From positions 372,001 to 436,000 of the forward strand of contig NZ_FNAO01000005.1 in assembly GCF_900101815.1 (NCBI RefSeq): DNA of 64,000 nucleotides, read 5' to 3'. The position numbers were made by a program, and so were the translations under genes. The stretch is from Pricia antarctica. GTDB taxonomy: Bacteria > Bacteroidota > Bacteroidia > Flavobacteriales > Flavobacteriaceae. This document shows positions 36,816 through 47,400 of the stretch, in pieces. Position 1 is the stretch's first letter. Every line of letters starts with the position of its first letter. The notes under the pieces are model-generated. The model saw nothing but the letters and a program-made list of their open reading frames with translations. It did not search any database and was not told where the DNA came from.

Positions 36816-36848
36816 AAAACCGGCGTCTTTGGCGTCGGTTTTTTTTGT
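36816..36848 (+). terminator. Terminator after the DUF2911 gene
   Basis: ACCGGCG pairs with CGTCGGT (one G-U pair) over a 7-base loop, extended by AAA/TTT and followed by eight Ts. Confidence 0.8.
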
Positions 36849-36970
36849 TCTGGCCCTGCGCTGTAGAAAGGGTTATCTTGTAGGTCCGTAACCGATTCGG
36901 GTTAGACCTACATGTATAACTTGTGCCTCGCTCATTCTCCTTGCCGATCAGTTTATTTTTGCGGCTAATT

Positions 36971-38590
36971 CTAGCGCGTAACCCCATTCACAAAAGTCTG
37001 CTCGGCCATAATCGTAGGAATCTCTTGTACCGGTACCTTCATCATATCTTTGTCGTAGATAACGAAATCGGCGAACTTACCTACTTCGATACTTCCTTTT
37101 TCATCTTCTTCGAAGTTGGAAAAGGCGGCCCAAATGGTCATTCCCTTTAAGGCTTCCTCACGGGTTAGGGCGTCCTTCATCTGAAATCCCTCTTTGGGAT
37201 TTCCTTCAAGATCTTTTCGGGTGACAGCGGCATAGAAGGTCAGGAACGGACTCACATCTTCCACGGGAAAATCGGTGCCCAAGGCGATAATTCCAGCTTG
37301 GTCCAACAGTTTTTTAAACGCGTAGGCCCCTTTCATCCGCTCTTCGCCCAAACGATCTTCTGCCCAATACATGTCGCTAGTAGCGTGGGTGGGCTGTACG
37401 GAAGGGATTATATTTTTTCCGAAATATTTAAAATCGACGGAATCGATGACCTGTGCATGCTCTACCTTCCAACGGCGGTCGGAACTATCTTTTAGAACAT
37501 TTTTATAGGTCCGCAGCACCACAGCATTGGCGGAATCTCCAATGGCATGGGTGTTCATCTGATATTCCGAAATGGCAAGTCGCCTAGCCAGATCCTCGAT
37601 GTCTTCGATGGGCGTGACCATGGCACCATGATGGTCCCATTTGTCGGAATACGGTTTCTTGAGATAGGCACCCCTTGATCCCAGAGCCCCGTCGGCGTAT
37701 ACTTTTATGGAGCGAACGTTCAAGCGGTCGGTCTTGATCGGACCTTTATAGATATAATGATTTACGTTTTCAGGAGTATTGCTCACCATGGCATATACCC
37801 GTATGGAAAGTTCACCCGCCTGCTGCAGGCTGTCGATAAGTTCGATGGTAGAGCGGTCAAGCCCCGCATCGTTGACCGTGGTCAGCCCGTGGTTCAGACA
37901 AATGCGTTCGGCATCCTTTAAGGCCTCGACCCTGGCTTCAAGGTCAGGCCCGGGAGTAATGGAACCGATAAGCTGCATGGGGTTGTCGATCAGCACCCCG
38001 GTAATGCTGCCCATGGCTCCCTTGACAATTTCCCCGCCATCGACTTTGGTGCTCCAGTCGATGCCCGCAGAATCCAGCGCAACTTTGTTGACCAGCATGG
38101 CATGCCCATCGATACGACGGAGTACCACAGGGGTATCTGGAAAAAGTGCATCGAGTTCTTTTCGGGTAGGATACTCTTTATTTTCCCAATCGTTCTGATC
38201 CCATCCCCGGCCCAAAATAAAATCCTTGGGATTTTTGCGTTGGAATTGTACCACACGCTCCAATACCTCTTCGAAACTTGTAGTACCCCTAAGGTCGACC
38301 ACCTGTTGGTTAAGACCTAAACCATAGAAATGGCAATGGGCATCGATGAGTCCGGGTGTGATGGTGCGCCCATCGGCGTCGACCAATTGGTCGCTAGTAT
38401 ATTGGTCACGTATTTCTTCTGTGGTACCGACCGCAATAAATTTTCCTTTATGGACAGCAAAGGCCTCCGCTTTTGAAAAGCCTTCATCCACGGTATAGAT
38501 ATTGGCGTTTACAATGACAAGGTCCACTTTGTCCTTTACGTATTCGCAACCGGTAAGAAAAAGTAAAAATAGGGGCAGTATCTTTTTCAT
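36971..38590 (-). CDS. YtcJ-like amidohydrolase, lipoprotein
   Basis: A 539-residue metal-dependent hydrolase of the amidohydrolase_3 (YtcJ) group. It has a lipoprotein signal MKKILPLFLLFLTGC (Cys15), the beta-sandwich opening VDLVIVNANIYTVDEGF, metal-binding DAHCHFYGLGL, a conserved GRGWDQNDW, the later histidines HAIGDSANA and VEHAQVI, and metal-binding Asp in ALGTDFPVE. Substrates of this family vary (N-acyl or amide compounds) and cannot be inferred here. It is exported and membrane-anchored, hence acts in the periplasm or at the surface. The next gene upstream is 117 bases away. Confidence 0.88.
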   Translation of the reverse strand: MKKILPLFLLFLTGCEYVKDKVDLVIVNANIYTVDEGFSKAEAFAVHKGKFIAVGTTEEIRDQYTSDQLVDADGRTITPGLIDAHCHFYGLGLNQQVVDLRGTTSFEEVLERVVQFQRKNPKDFILGRGWDQNDWENKEYPTRKELDALFPDTPVVLRRIDGHAMLVNKVALDSAGIDWSTKVDGGEIVKGAMGSITGVLIDNPMQLIGSITPGPDLEARVEALKDAERICLNHGLTTVNDAGLDRSTIELIDSLQQAGELSIRVYAMVSNTPENVNHYIYKGPIKTDRLNVRSIKVYADGALGSRGAYLKKPYSDKWDHHGAMVTPIEDIEDLARRLAISEYQMNTHAIGDSANAVVLRTYKNVLKDSSDRRWKVEHAQVIDSVDFKYFGKNIIPSVQPTHATSDMYWAEDRLGEERMKGAYAFKKLLDQAGIIALGTDFPVEDVSPFLTFYAAVTRKDLEGNPKEGFQMKDALTREEALKGMTIWAAFSNFEEDEKGSIEVGKFADFVIYDKDMMKVPVQEIPTIMAEQTFVNGVTR

Positions 38591-38707
38591 TTCTTGGAGC
38601 TTTACCGCTTGCCATCCCTACCGGGTTGCCAAAGCACATGCGCCGAAAGGATAAAATAATTATTTTTTCCGGCCTTTAGAATTAGAATCCATTTTGACAG
38701 CTATCAA

Positions 38708-39139
38708 TCAATCCATCGAAATGGTTTTCTCACCTTTAATGGTATAAGAACCTTCCGAAGAGGTGCTTTTACCGGTTATCGTAGCACCCTTAGCGGTCAA
38801 GCTTACGGCGACTTTACCGCCCTCGACCATGACGTCGAAACTGATGGTGCTGCCACTAACCTTTACGTTATCCCCCAAAATTGTACCCCCGCCGGTCTGC
38901 ACTTGCACTTTATAACTATCGCCTTCTTTAACGATGACCAGAAGTCCTTTTTTATAGCCTTCGGGCGCGCCTTCAACGGTATAGCTCCAGCCGCCGACGA
39001 ACTTATCGGCGAGTAGACTGGAAGAGGTATCTGTCGTATGCTGCGAAATGGCCATCACTGGTGATACCGCAAGAAGACATAGTATGGCAATAAATAGGGC
39101 TATTTGTTTTTTGATTATGGTTTGCTTCATAATGTTCAT
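38708..39139 (-). CDS. hypothetical exported protein
   Basis: A 143-residue protein with an N-terminal signal peptide (ALFIAILCLLAVSPVMA) and a small beta-rich mature part (GGWSYTVEGAPEGYKKG, KVQVQTGGGTILGDNVKVSG, ITGKSTSSEGSYTIKGEK). It resembles a compact lipocalin-like or beta-sandwich fold. I do not recognise a named family. Two starts are possible, ATG 39139 (MNIMKQT) and ATG 39130 (MKQTIIKKQ); the second gives a more typical signal peptide. Confidence 0.7.
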   Translation of the reverse strand: MNIMKQTIIKKQIALFIAILCLLAVSPVMAISQHTTDTSSSLLADKFVGGWSYTVEGAPEGYKKGLLVIVKEGDSYKVQVQTGGGTILGDNVKVSGSTISFDVMVEGGKVAVSLTAKGATITGKSTSSEGSYTIKGEKTISMD

Positions 39140-39250
39140 AGTTGAAAGTATTTACTTTTTATTCGTCTTGTAAATATACTAGTTTCTGCCTAAAGGGTAG
39201 GTACTATGAAAATTCGGATTTTCGTATACCCCCTTATGAATATACCCGCT

Positions 39251-40012
39251 CTATTTTTTGTTTCGGCCGCTACGCTGCTTTTCCTTGATTTTCACATAGA
39301 CCAGTTTCTTTCGGCCCTTTGAATCTTCCCGCCGCTCAATCTCGAAATGGGGAATGGACGAAAGCAACGGCGTCAATTTTTGGAAGCCGTAGTTCCGCGA
39401 ATCAAAATTGGGCTGTTTTTTTTGCAAAAGACTGCCCACATCGCCCAAAAAGGCCCAACCATCGTCGTCGGACACATCGTCAATGGTCGTGGCAATAAAC
39501 CGAAGGTCTTTAGGCGTTATTTTTTCAACACCACTTTTTGAGGTAGCTGTGTCTTTCGAATCAGTGGAAGTAGGGCTTTCCGGCTTTTTCAATATCTCGA
39601 TATAGATAAACCGATCACAGGCCACGATAAACGGATTGGGCGTTTTCTTTTCGCCAATACCATACACCTGCATGCCCGCTTCCCTAAGCCGTGTCGCCAA
39701 GCGTGTAAAATCACTGTCGCTGCTTACAATGCAGAACCCGTTCACCTTTCCGGAATACAGAATATCCATCGCATCGATGATCATGGCCGAATCTGTCGCA
39801 TTCTTTCCCTGTGTGTAGCCGTACTGCTGAATGGGCGTGATGGCATTTTCCAAGAGGATGTTTTTCCACTTGCCCAATCGCGGGTTCGTCCAATCCCCAT
39901 ATATACGCTTGATGGTCGGGTTACCGTATTTGGCGATCTCTTCCATCATTTCTTTGACATAGGCGGAAGGGATGTTGTCGCCGTCTATGAGTACTGCTAG
40001 GTTTAGGTCCAT
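39251..40012 (-). CDS. NYN domain + OST-HTH/LOTUS protein
   Basis: A 253-residue protein with an N-terminal NYN (PIN-like) nuclease domain: LAVLIDGDNIP, KRIYGDWTNPRLGKWK, ATDSAMIIDAMDIL and IVSSDSDFTRLATRLREAG supply the acidic metal-binding residues. A C-terminal OST-HTH/LOTUS module (about 165-240, TPKDLRFIATTIDDV ... FDSRNYGFQKLTPLL) is followed by a basic tail. The pair is taken to be an RNA-binding ribonuclease. It appears to be a single gene. Confidence 0.88.
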   Translation of the reverse strand: MDLNLAVLIDGDNIPSAYVKEMMEEIAKYGNPTIKRIYGDWTNPRLGKWKNILLENAITPIQQYGYTQGKNATDSAMIIDAMDILYSGKVNGFCIVSSDSDFTRLATRLREAGMQVYGIGEKKTPNPFIVACDRFIYIEILKKPESPTSTDSKDTATSKSGVEKITPKDLRFIATTIDDVSDDDGWAFLGDVGSLLQKKQPNFDSRNYGFQKLTPLLSSIPHFEIERREDSKGRKKLVYVKIKEKQRSGRNKK

Positions 40013-40021
40013 TTGGGATGA

Positions 40022-40075
40022 GGAGTTAGTGGATTAAAAATCAGTGAGCTTTTGGATTAATGAACTAGTGGCTTG
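40022..40075. repeat. Imperfect AGTGGATTA-type repeats
   Basis: The words AGTGGATTAA, AGTGAGC, TTGGATTAATG and AGTGGCTTG follow each other upstream of the NYN gene. Short AT-rich GTGGATTA/GTGAATTA runs of this kind are, from recall, frequent intergenic clutter in flavobacteria. Confidence 0.35.
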
Positions 40076-40160
40076 CCAATTTATGGTTGATATTGACGGG
40101 CTGCAATTTACGTGGAATTTGTTTTGATAGGATGCTTTAAATAGAAAAATCAACTAACAA

Positions 40161-40193
40161 TTGTGTTTATATGCCAGAAGTTCGCTAAGTTTG
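40161..40193 (+). promoter_or_regulatory. Bacteroidota promoter for the NIPSNAP gene
   Basis: TTG (40161-40163) and TAAGTTTG (40186-40193), spacing 22 bases, match the -33 and -7 consensus. The ATG of the NIPSNAP gene follows 22 bases later. This is the best two-part match noticed in the window. Confidence 0.55.
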
Positions 40194-40215
40194 GGAGGTA
40201 CCAATCGAAATCTCT

Positions 40216-41004
40216 ATGAAAAAACATCCGCTTGTTTTGTTTCTGACCCTTATCTTAATTTCCGCTTTCGCCACGGACGGGTATTCCCAAGATCAAAAAC
40301 GGGAATACTACCAGTTAAAGACCTACACCCTTCAAAATGAAAAGCAGGACAGCGTAATGGATTCCTATTTAAAGGATGCCTACTTACCAGCCTTAAAACG
40401 TGCCGGAATCGAGAAGGTGGGCGTGTTCAAGTATCGCCCCAACAACTTCTTGACTGCCAATAAAATTTTTGTCCTGATTCCCTTTGCTTCTTTTGAACAG
40501 TTCGAAACTTTGGACGATATGTTGGCGCAGGACAAGGCGTACATCGCTGCTGGGTCGGACTATATTAATGCCAAATCTGACGAGCCGCCGTACGAGCGTA
40601 TCAACTCAGTCTTGATGCGTGCCTTTACCGGAATGCCCCAAATGAAACCTTCCGAAGTACAAGGGGATAGAAAAGACCGAGTCTACGAACTGCGCAGCTA
40701 CGAATCGCCGACGGAGGCGAAGTATCAAAACAAAGTAGACATGTTCATCAAGGGCGGTGAAATAGAACTTTTTGAATCGGTGGGCGCCAATGCCGTTTTC
40801 TATGCGGAAGTACTTTCGGGAGATCGAATGCCAAACCTCATGTATATGACCACGTATCCGAATATGGAAAAGCGGGATGCCGTTTGGGAATCTTTTTTTG
40901 GGTCGGAAAAATGGGGCGAACTTTCTACCGATCCTAAATACCAGAACAATGTGAACAAAGCGGATAAACTGTTTCTTTATCCTACGGAGTATTCGGATTA
41001 CTAA
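40216..41004 (+). CDS. NIPSNAP family exported protein
   Basis: A 262-residue protein with a signal peptide (ending TDGYSQ) and two tandem NIPSNAP-type ferredoxin-like repeats: REYYQLKTYTLQNEKQ (residues ~25-125) and DRVYELRSYESPTEAKYQ (~150-258). The bacterial family is of unknown function; secreted two-domain forms are frequent in Bacteroidota, often near sugar-catabolic genes. Monocistronic with its own promoter; convergent with the diheme lipoprotein gene. Confidence 0.88.
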   Translation: MKKHPLVLFLTLILISAFATDGYSQDQKREYYQLKTYTLQNEKQDSVMDSYLKDAYLPALKRAGIEKVGVFKYRPNNFLTANKIFVLIPFASFEQFETLDDMLAQDKAYIAAGSDYINAKSDEPPYERINSVLMRAFTGMPQMKPSEVQGDRKDRVYELRSYESPTEAKYQNKVDMFIKGGEIELFESVGANAVFYAEVLSGDRMPNLMYMTTYPNMEKRDAVWESFFGSEKWGELSTDPKYQNNVNKADKLFLYPTEYSDY

Positions 41005-41067
41005 TCACGAAAGCTTCTATTCTGCTTCCTTGCCGCTTCGGAAGCATTCCATACCATTGATCAGGTA

Positions 41068-42609
41068 TTACTCCAACGAATCGATATACGCCTGTATCAA
41101 GGCCACGCCTTCAGTGTGCAATTGAGTGGCGCCCAACTGGGGCATCGAGTACGTACCAAGGCCGGGGGGTGTACCTACCCGGTTTTTGATATCTTCGCCA
41201 AAATCGGAAATATGGCTGGCTTCAAACGAGGTTTCGTACCTTAAATCAGGGCGATCGGCGATGCTGGCATCATGCTGGCCGCCGGGTTGATGACAGTGGG
41301 CGCAGTTGATATCCATATACGCCCGGGTGCGCTCTTCCAAACTCAAAGAGTTGTCCGACCAATCTGGGGTTGTCTCTATTTGGGTCATTTCAGGGGCATC
41401 CGCAAGTAATCCCAGATCCACAAAATTCTGCAGCTGGTTTTTTCCGTTGAACGTAAAATTCAGATTCCGTGCCTTGGGCCCTATAGGTATAGTGGTATCA
41501 CTTTTATTATGGCACTGTACACAGGCAAAGGCGTTGGGCACCTGATAATCTGCCGATCGGTTATTGCCCGACATATCGACCCATTGAACAGGTACGATAG
41601 GGCCGGCAGTACCAAGAAAGGCCTCATTCTGTTCGTCGTTCCACAGGTAGTTGCCCAAGTTCCAGACCCCATCCTTTTTTATAAGCAGACGGGTCTCTAT
41701 CAGTTTTTTTCCGAGAGATGGATCGCGTTCGTCCCTAAAATAATAAAAGGTCTTGCTAATGACCGTGTTATCAGGAAACTCCAAAAGACCTTCCCCATTA
41801 TAGGTCATCTGCGTTCCCTCGGGAAGGGATATGGTTCTGAATTTATGGGCATAGTCGGAATACAAGGGGGTAATCAGACTGTACTCGAGCGTGGTACTAC
41901 TGACTACTAATTCGGAAGGATTTCCCCTGAACAATTGCACTTCGGATAATGTGGGAAGGAATTCCGCCTTGGCAAAAACCATCTCTTCCAAGTCCTCAAG
42001 GTAGGGATTGGTATTGGCAGCGACCTCATCGCCGTTGCTCACGCCGTCGCCATCGCAATCGGAATTCGCCCATATCGAACTGGATGCGTCATAGCCCGTA
42101 TAATCCTCGTTCTGAACGGGGTCACAGGCACTATCTTTATCCGTGCCGGCTACGATTTCTTGGAAATCGGGAATACCATCGCCATCCCCATCCTTTAGTT
42201 CATCGACGAACGGGTCGGAGCCGTCCACCAGTTCTTGGGCGTTCGTTATCCCATCCGTATCGCAATCCGCTCCTAACCAAATCGTATTGGCCTTATCGTA
42301 ACCGGAATATCCGGAAGCCAGTTTCGGGTCGCAGGGATTGTTCTTATTGCTGCCGTTCAATACTTCGTCTGTATCCGAAATACCATCGCCATCGGTGTCG
42401 ACATCGATGATGGGATCGGTTTCGGTACTGTCGGATTTACAGCCTACAAAAGCCAAAGCTAATACTATGATTAAGAAACCGATACTTTTCTTTGCCGTAA
42501 AATTTTTGAAATATCCCAAACCATTAAAAACACGGTTGAAAGGGTTCAGCATAAAATATAGCATAGCAACTATTTTTTTCAAGACTTTGCAAAAGTAGGG
42601 AATACCCAT
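41068..42609 (-). CDS. diheme c-type cytochrome-like lipoprotein with Ca-binding repeats
   Basis: As drawn, 513 residues. The lipobox is AFVGC at Cys57 and is followed by thrombospondin-type-3-like calcium repeats (DTDGDGISDTDE, DGDGDGIPDFQE, DCDGDGVSNGDE; about 70-205). The C-terminal part has two heme c sites, CVQCH (363-367) and CAHCH (436-440, in DINCAHCHQPGG). It resembles the SO2930-type diheme proteins I recall from Bacteroidota. The true start is doubtful: the signal helix begins only at residue 42, so a TTG at 42516 (mature signal of ~26 residues) is more plausible than the upstream ATGs. It is probably periplasmic or surface electron-transfer protein; the partner is unknown. Confidence 0.8.
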   Translation of the reverse strand: MGIPYFCKVLKKIVAMLYFMLNPFNRVFNGLGYFKNFTAKKSIGFLIIVLALAFVGCKSDSTETDPIIDVDTDGDGISDTDEVLNGSNKNNPCDPKLASGYSGYDKANTIWLGADCDTDGITNAQELVDGSDPFVDELKDGDGDGIPDFQEIVAGTDKDSACDPVQNEDYTGYDASSSIWANSDCDGDGVSNGDEVAANTNPYLEDLEEMVFAKAEFLPTLSEVQLFRGNPSELVVSSTTLEYSLITPLYSDYAHKFRTISLPEGTQMTYNGEGLLEFPDNTVISKTFYYFRDERDPSLGKKLIETRLLIKKDGVWNLGNYLWNDEQNEAFLGTAGPIVPVQWVDMSGNNRSADYQVPNAFACVQCHNKSDTTIPIGPKARNLNFTFNGKNQLQNFVDLGLLADAPEMTQIETTPDWSDNSLSLEERTRAYMDINCAHCHQPGGQHDASIADRPDLRYETSFEASHISDFGEDIKNRVGTPPGLGTYSMPQLGATQLHTEGVALIQAYIDSLE

Positions 42610-42680
42610 GAAAATGGGGTATAGTTACTGATGATATACGGGGAAACTCGTTTAGCGGATTGGATTTTTTAAGCTTCGTG

Positions 42681-44447
42681 TTAAAGGTCGAACTTGTAGG
42701 TTAAACCTCCCAAAATCTGCAAGCCCTGAACCGGATAATTGGACCAATGCTGGTAGTTGTTGTTGGCAATATTGGCCGCTTTCACAAAAATGGAAAGTTG
42801 CTTGTTCCAACGGTAGCCTAGGTGGGCATTGGCATCGAAGAAACTGTCTAAAGTAACAATTTCCGCCGCAAAATTCGAGGGAATTCCCGTCTGATCGGCT
42901 ATCGTGGCGACATCCTTTCGCTCGCCTATAAAAAACAGGTTCGCCCCGGCATACCATTTTTCGCCGATCTGATAATCCATAAATAGCGAACCTTTCAAAT
43001 CGGGACGGTTCCACGCCGGATTATCGGTTTCAGTGGAATAGTTGTAATACTCCGCATTAACTCCCAGCGTAAAGTTGCGGTTCACGTCAACGTTCAGTTC
43101 TCCGAATACGCCAACGGTCTTGATATCGTCATAGAATACCTCGAACGAATTGCCGTAATAATAGCCTTTTTCATCGTTGCGGAAGGTGTTCTGCGGATTC
43201 AATTTGAAAAGGGGACTGCGATCTTCTGCTGTGTAAGAGGCTTTTATGTTGTAGCTCAGAGTCGGTAGCAGTTGGCCCTTTAAGCCGAGATAGCCGTCGT
43301 ATTTGGTGTCGGTAGGGATAATGTTCAAGGTTGGGGATACATAGGGATTGCTTTCTGCAAAACCGTAATAGGAGTTCTGTTGAAGCCCGCCTTTTACGCC
43401 CCCGTAGACAATCGCCAATTGATCAAGCAGCCGATAGGATGCCGTCACCGCGGGATAAATATAAAAATTGCCGTCATTGTTCTCCATATCTATACCGTAG
43501 ACCAAGTTGACGCCCAGATTCAGGGAAAAATCTTCGTTCAGCAAGGTCAAATTCGGGTTCAGACCGGCTTGCAAATGGCTGTACTTGATACCAATAGCAT
43601 TGGTCGCGTCGTTAAGGCCGGAATTTTCAAAAGTGCCGTTGACAAAATCCACTTTTGCCTTTATGCCGAAGGACTCATCGGCCACGGGAAAAGCAAAGCC
43701 CGTTTTAAATATCGCACGGTTCTCGCCCGATTTTATGGCATCCCAAAAACGGCGGTATTGCAGTTCCGCATTTTCGAAATACGAATCCTGAACATTGATA
43801 TGGGCTCCCGCTTCGGCCATAAAATAATTTTGGCGTTCTTCAATGGAATTGACCACTTCTTCGGTAAAGACCCCATCAGGAATTCCATACCAATTGTAAA
43901 GCTGATGCTGGGCGCCCATATCAAACCCCCAATCGAAATCGCGATCCCGTTTAACGTAAGCACCATCCAATTTAGTGTTGGAGTACACATTATCCAGGGC
44001 TACCCCTTTAAGGTCGCCACGGGAAGAATTGTGGTCCAGCCCCACGGTATATCCGGATTCCCGATCAATGGCACGGCTCGTATAAAATTTGGCCATAAAA
44101 TTGGCGGGGTTTCCACCACCTGCAGAGGCGTACGAATTGTACAGCAAGGGCGGCGGTGTTTTTTTGACGGCCGTGGCAGTACCCTTCGCAGGCGCAAAAG
44201 TCGAGGCCACCGGTACCGAAAAGATACTGTATTCTATATTTTTCTTCTGGAGGACTATGGAATCGTTCAAGGTCGGAACTGATTTTATCTTAAACGCATC
44301 GGAAATCGTGGGTGTATACGCTTTCGTTACCGTTATGGATTCCGTGCCGATATCATCGGTTTCCTCATCGTTTTCGTCATCTTGGGCGAAGGTGATCTGC
44401 GAAAATCCGAAAATTAGGATCAGTAGTAGTTTTATGTTTTTATGCAT
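42681..44447 (-). CDS. TonB-dependent-receptor-like outer membrane beta-barrel protein
   Basis: A 588-residue protein. The signal peptide is MHKNIKLLLILIFGFSQITFAQ; an acidic stretch DDENDEETDD follows, then a short plug-like segment (ESITVTKAYTPTISDAFKIK) and about 20 amphipathic strands ending GGLTYKFDL. The strand pattern and final aromatic-rich residues indicate an outer membrane barrel of TonB-receptor type, but without a full plug or TonB box that I can identify. The frame opens 16 codons further upstream; ATG 44447 gives a correct signal peptide. It lies 51 bases after the TPR gene, so the two form an operon. Confidence 0.82.
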   Translation of the reverse strand: MHKNIKLLLILIFGFSQITFAQDDENDEETDDIGTESITVTKAYTPTISDAFKIKSVPTLNDSIVLQKKNIEYSIFSVPVASTFAPAKGTATAVKKTPPPLLYNSYASAGGGNPANFMAKFYTSRAIDRESGYTVGLDHNSSRGDLKGVALDNVYSNTKLDGAYVKRDRDFDWGFDMGAQHQLYNWYGIPDGVFTEEVVNSIEERQNYFMAEAGAHINVQDSYFENAELQYRRFWDAIKSGENRAIFKTGFAFPVADESFGIKAKVDFVNGTFENSGLNDATNAIGIKYSHLQAGLNPNLTLLNEDFSLNLGVNLVYGIDMENNDGNFYIYPAVTASYRLLDQLAIVYGGVKGGLQQNSYYGFAESNPYVSPTLNIIPTDTKYDGYLGLKGQLLPTLSYNIKASYTAEDRSPLFKLNPQNTFRNDEKGYYYGNSFEVFYDDIKTVGVFGELNVDVNRNFTLGVNAEYYNYSTETDNPAWNRPDLKGSLFMDYQIGEKWYAGANLFFIGERKDVATIADQTGIPSNFAAEIVTLDSFFDANAHLGYRWNKQLSIFVKAANIANNNYQHWSNYPVQGLQILGGLTYKFDL

Positions 44448-44497
44448 ATGAAGTGTTGTTCTATTTTCCGTGTTCTTTACTTCTGTAGGTCTCAAAT

Positions 44498-47400
44498 CTA
44501 ATTATCCGTTCGAATCGACGAATTGCTCTTCGCTTCCTTAGATTTGATAATCGCCAGCTCGGCTTTCGCTTCGGAGACCAGTTCGGTATATTGGCTGAAA
44601 TTGGTCGTCACGTTATCCAATATATAGGTGGCTTGATAGGCATCGCCCAAAGCATAAAAGTTCTTGGCCATGATGACCAGGCCTTTTCCGCCCCATTCCT
44701 TATAGCTGGAATAATCTTTCGCTAATTTTTGAACGGAGGCGTTCGATGCCTCAAAATCTTGCGCCTTGTTCTTAAAATAGGCATCATAGTATAGGGCTTC
44801 GGCAGCGGTGCCTCCGGTTGCGATTTTCAGCACGTCTTGATAGGCGCTTTCCGCTTTGGCCTCATCATCGGTTTCAATCGCAGCGCGGGCAATCATAATC
44901 TGGGCATCGCTCTTGATACGGTTGTCAATGGTCGGCACGGCCAAAACCTTATCTGCATAGGCCAAGGTCTTCTCGTAATTTTTCTGCTCATAATAACCCT
45001 TCATCAGATTGGACTGTGCAAAAACGCGATTCTGCTGAATATCCGCCTGATTTTCCAAGCGCTCTAAAAACGGAATGGCCGTCACATAATCATCTTTTCC
45101 AATGTAGATTTCACAGACCCGGGTCAGGGACTGCTCGGCGTATTCGCCACCGGATTTCTCGGCTACATATTTGTATTGTGGTAGCGCTTTATCTTTTTGT
45201 CCCCTACCGAAATACAGTTGTGCCAAGTTGAAATGTGACTTCACCGCATTGACCCCGTTCGGGAATTGCTTGATATAGTTTTCATAGCCTTTGATGGCTG
45301 CATCCTTTTTACCCTCCATATTCTGCTTGTCGGCGGATTCGAAAGTGGCATTGTCCAGTTCCCTATCGGTGACTTCCACGAAATCGAGGTTCTCGACCCA
45401 AGCGGCGTACTCGTCCACCCGGCCTAAATCAACATAAATCAATTTTGCGGTAGAAACGGCTTGAATCGCTTCCTGGGTATTCGGGAAATCACGTACGACG
45501 GACCTAAATTCCCCCAACGCCTGCTCACTTCGGTTCGAATTGTAGTGTACCAGTCCTTGGCGTATCATGGCCTGAGGTACAAGCGGACTAGTACCATACT
45601 CGCGCCTCAGGTTATCGTAAGCCTGAAGGCCCTGTTGCTCTTTTCCGGCGGAAATCAAGGTGTTCGCCAGTTCGAAAAGGGCATCATCTCGCAAACTCGA
45701 ATTCGGATATGCCGATGCGAACGTGCGCAGTTCCTCGATCTTGGTGTCGCGCCGATCGACGAAGCCGTAACTGATGGCCTTTTGAAAGGCGGCATAGGCC
45801 TTGTCTGTACCCGTAAGCGCCAAAGCCTTATTGTAAGTTTCGATGGCCGGCCAGTATTTGCTCGTCACAAAATAGCTATCGCCCAAACGCAGATACGCAT
45901 CGTACATTTTTTGGGCATCCTCGCCTCCCTTACTTGTGGAATTGTTGAAATACGCTATGGCATTGTCATAGTCCTTCAATTTGAAATAGGTGTAGGCCAA
46001 ATTATAATCTAGCTCCTTATTTTCGGCTGTGGATTTCGCCATGGGATTTTGCTGGAATTGGATGTAGTCGACCAACGCATCGTCGAAACGGTTCAAGAGA
46101 TACTCCGATTCCGCTTTCCAATAATTGGCGCGCGCTTTAAACAGAGCGTCTTCGGCACTGTCTAACGATTTTTTGAAATTGTTCGTCGCTGCGGCGTAAT
46201 CGCCGTCCATGAACAGTTCTATACCACGATAGTAGGCCACTTTCTGATAGGTGGCCTTGCTGGCGTATTTTGGATTATTTTCCAAAAGTTCCATAGCGCC
46301 CTCGAAATTCTTCGACGTGATGTACGAATCCACCAACAATTCCTGCATCTCTTGCGTGTGCTGTTCGTTGGGATATTTGGCCAGATAGTCGGAAATTACT
46401 TTTGGGACGGGTTCATAGGGATTACCGATCTCATAGCTCAACCGCGCGTAGTTCAGGTCGGCATCCTTTTTAATTTCAGGGGAAAAATCCATTTGGGATG
46501 CATTTCGGAAGGCATTTAGCGCTTCCTGTTTTTTATCCAATTTCAAATAGCATTCCGCCAAATGATAATACGCATTCTGGGAGACACTGTTCTTACCGTC
46601 GATAATCTTGTTGAACTGCTGCACGGCGTTGGTATAATCGCCCTGCTTGTAGAAGGAATATCCCAATAAATAATAATCCGTATTGCTGAACTTGCCTTTT
46701 TTTCCCGTGTAATCCTGTAGATAGGGAATGGCGTTCGCATACTGCGCCATATTGAAATAGCTCTCACCGATGATTTTGCTCAATTCGGACTTCTCTTTCC
46801 GGTCATTTTTGGCCATCTGCTTTTTCGCCAAGGCAATCGCTTCGTCGAATTTACCAAGCTTAAAATTCATATCCGCTTGATAGTAGTCCATCTTCTCTTC
46901 CAAAATCTCGGGATCCTTGATTTGATCGAAACGTCGGTTGGCCTCATCGTAATCATCTTGTTGATACGCGATATACCCTTGGTAATATTTGGACTGTGAA
47001 CCGTATTTCGGGGAATTTTCGACCTTTTGCAAATAGCTTTCCGCTTCCTTTTGCTTCCCGGAGGAAAAAAGGGAATAGCCGTAATTGAAATTGAACTTGT
47101 CCATCTCCCCACGGGAAAGGGCCTTTTGGTCCACTTTATTGTACCACTTCAAGGCATAGGGGTATTTTCCGGTCTCGAAATAGTACTCCGCCACATCGAC
47201 AAAAGCGGAGTTGCGCTTGGTGGAGGTCGGATAATTTTCCACAAAACTTTCCATCAGGCGATCCGCGCCCAATTGGTTCAGGCGAACGGCGGCATTGGCT
47301 TCGAAATAAGCGCTATTAGCTTTGGTCTCTAAATTATCGGTATTCTCCTTGACCTTCGAAAAAATAGATTGTGCCGCCTGGTACTGCTCGTTGTTATAGA

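Noticed and set aside
43380-44282. 300-codon ORF on the plus strand opposite the beta-barrel gene
   Set aside because: Antisense to a clear signal-peptide-bearing outer membrane protein; its sequence is rich in Ile/Arg/His without domain features, typical of a shadow frame.
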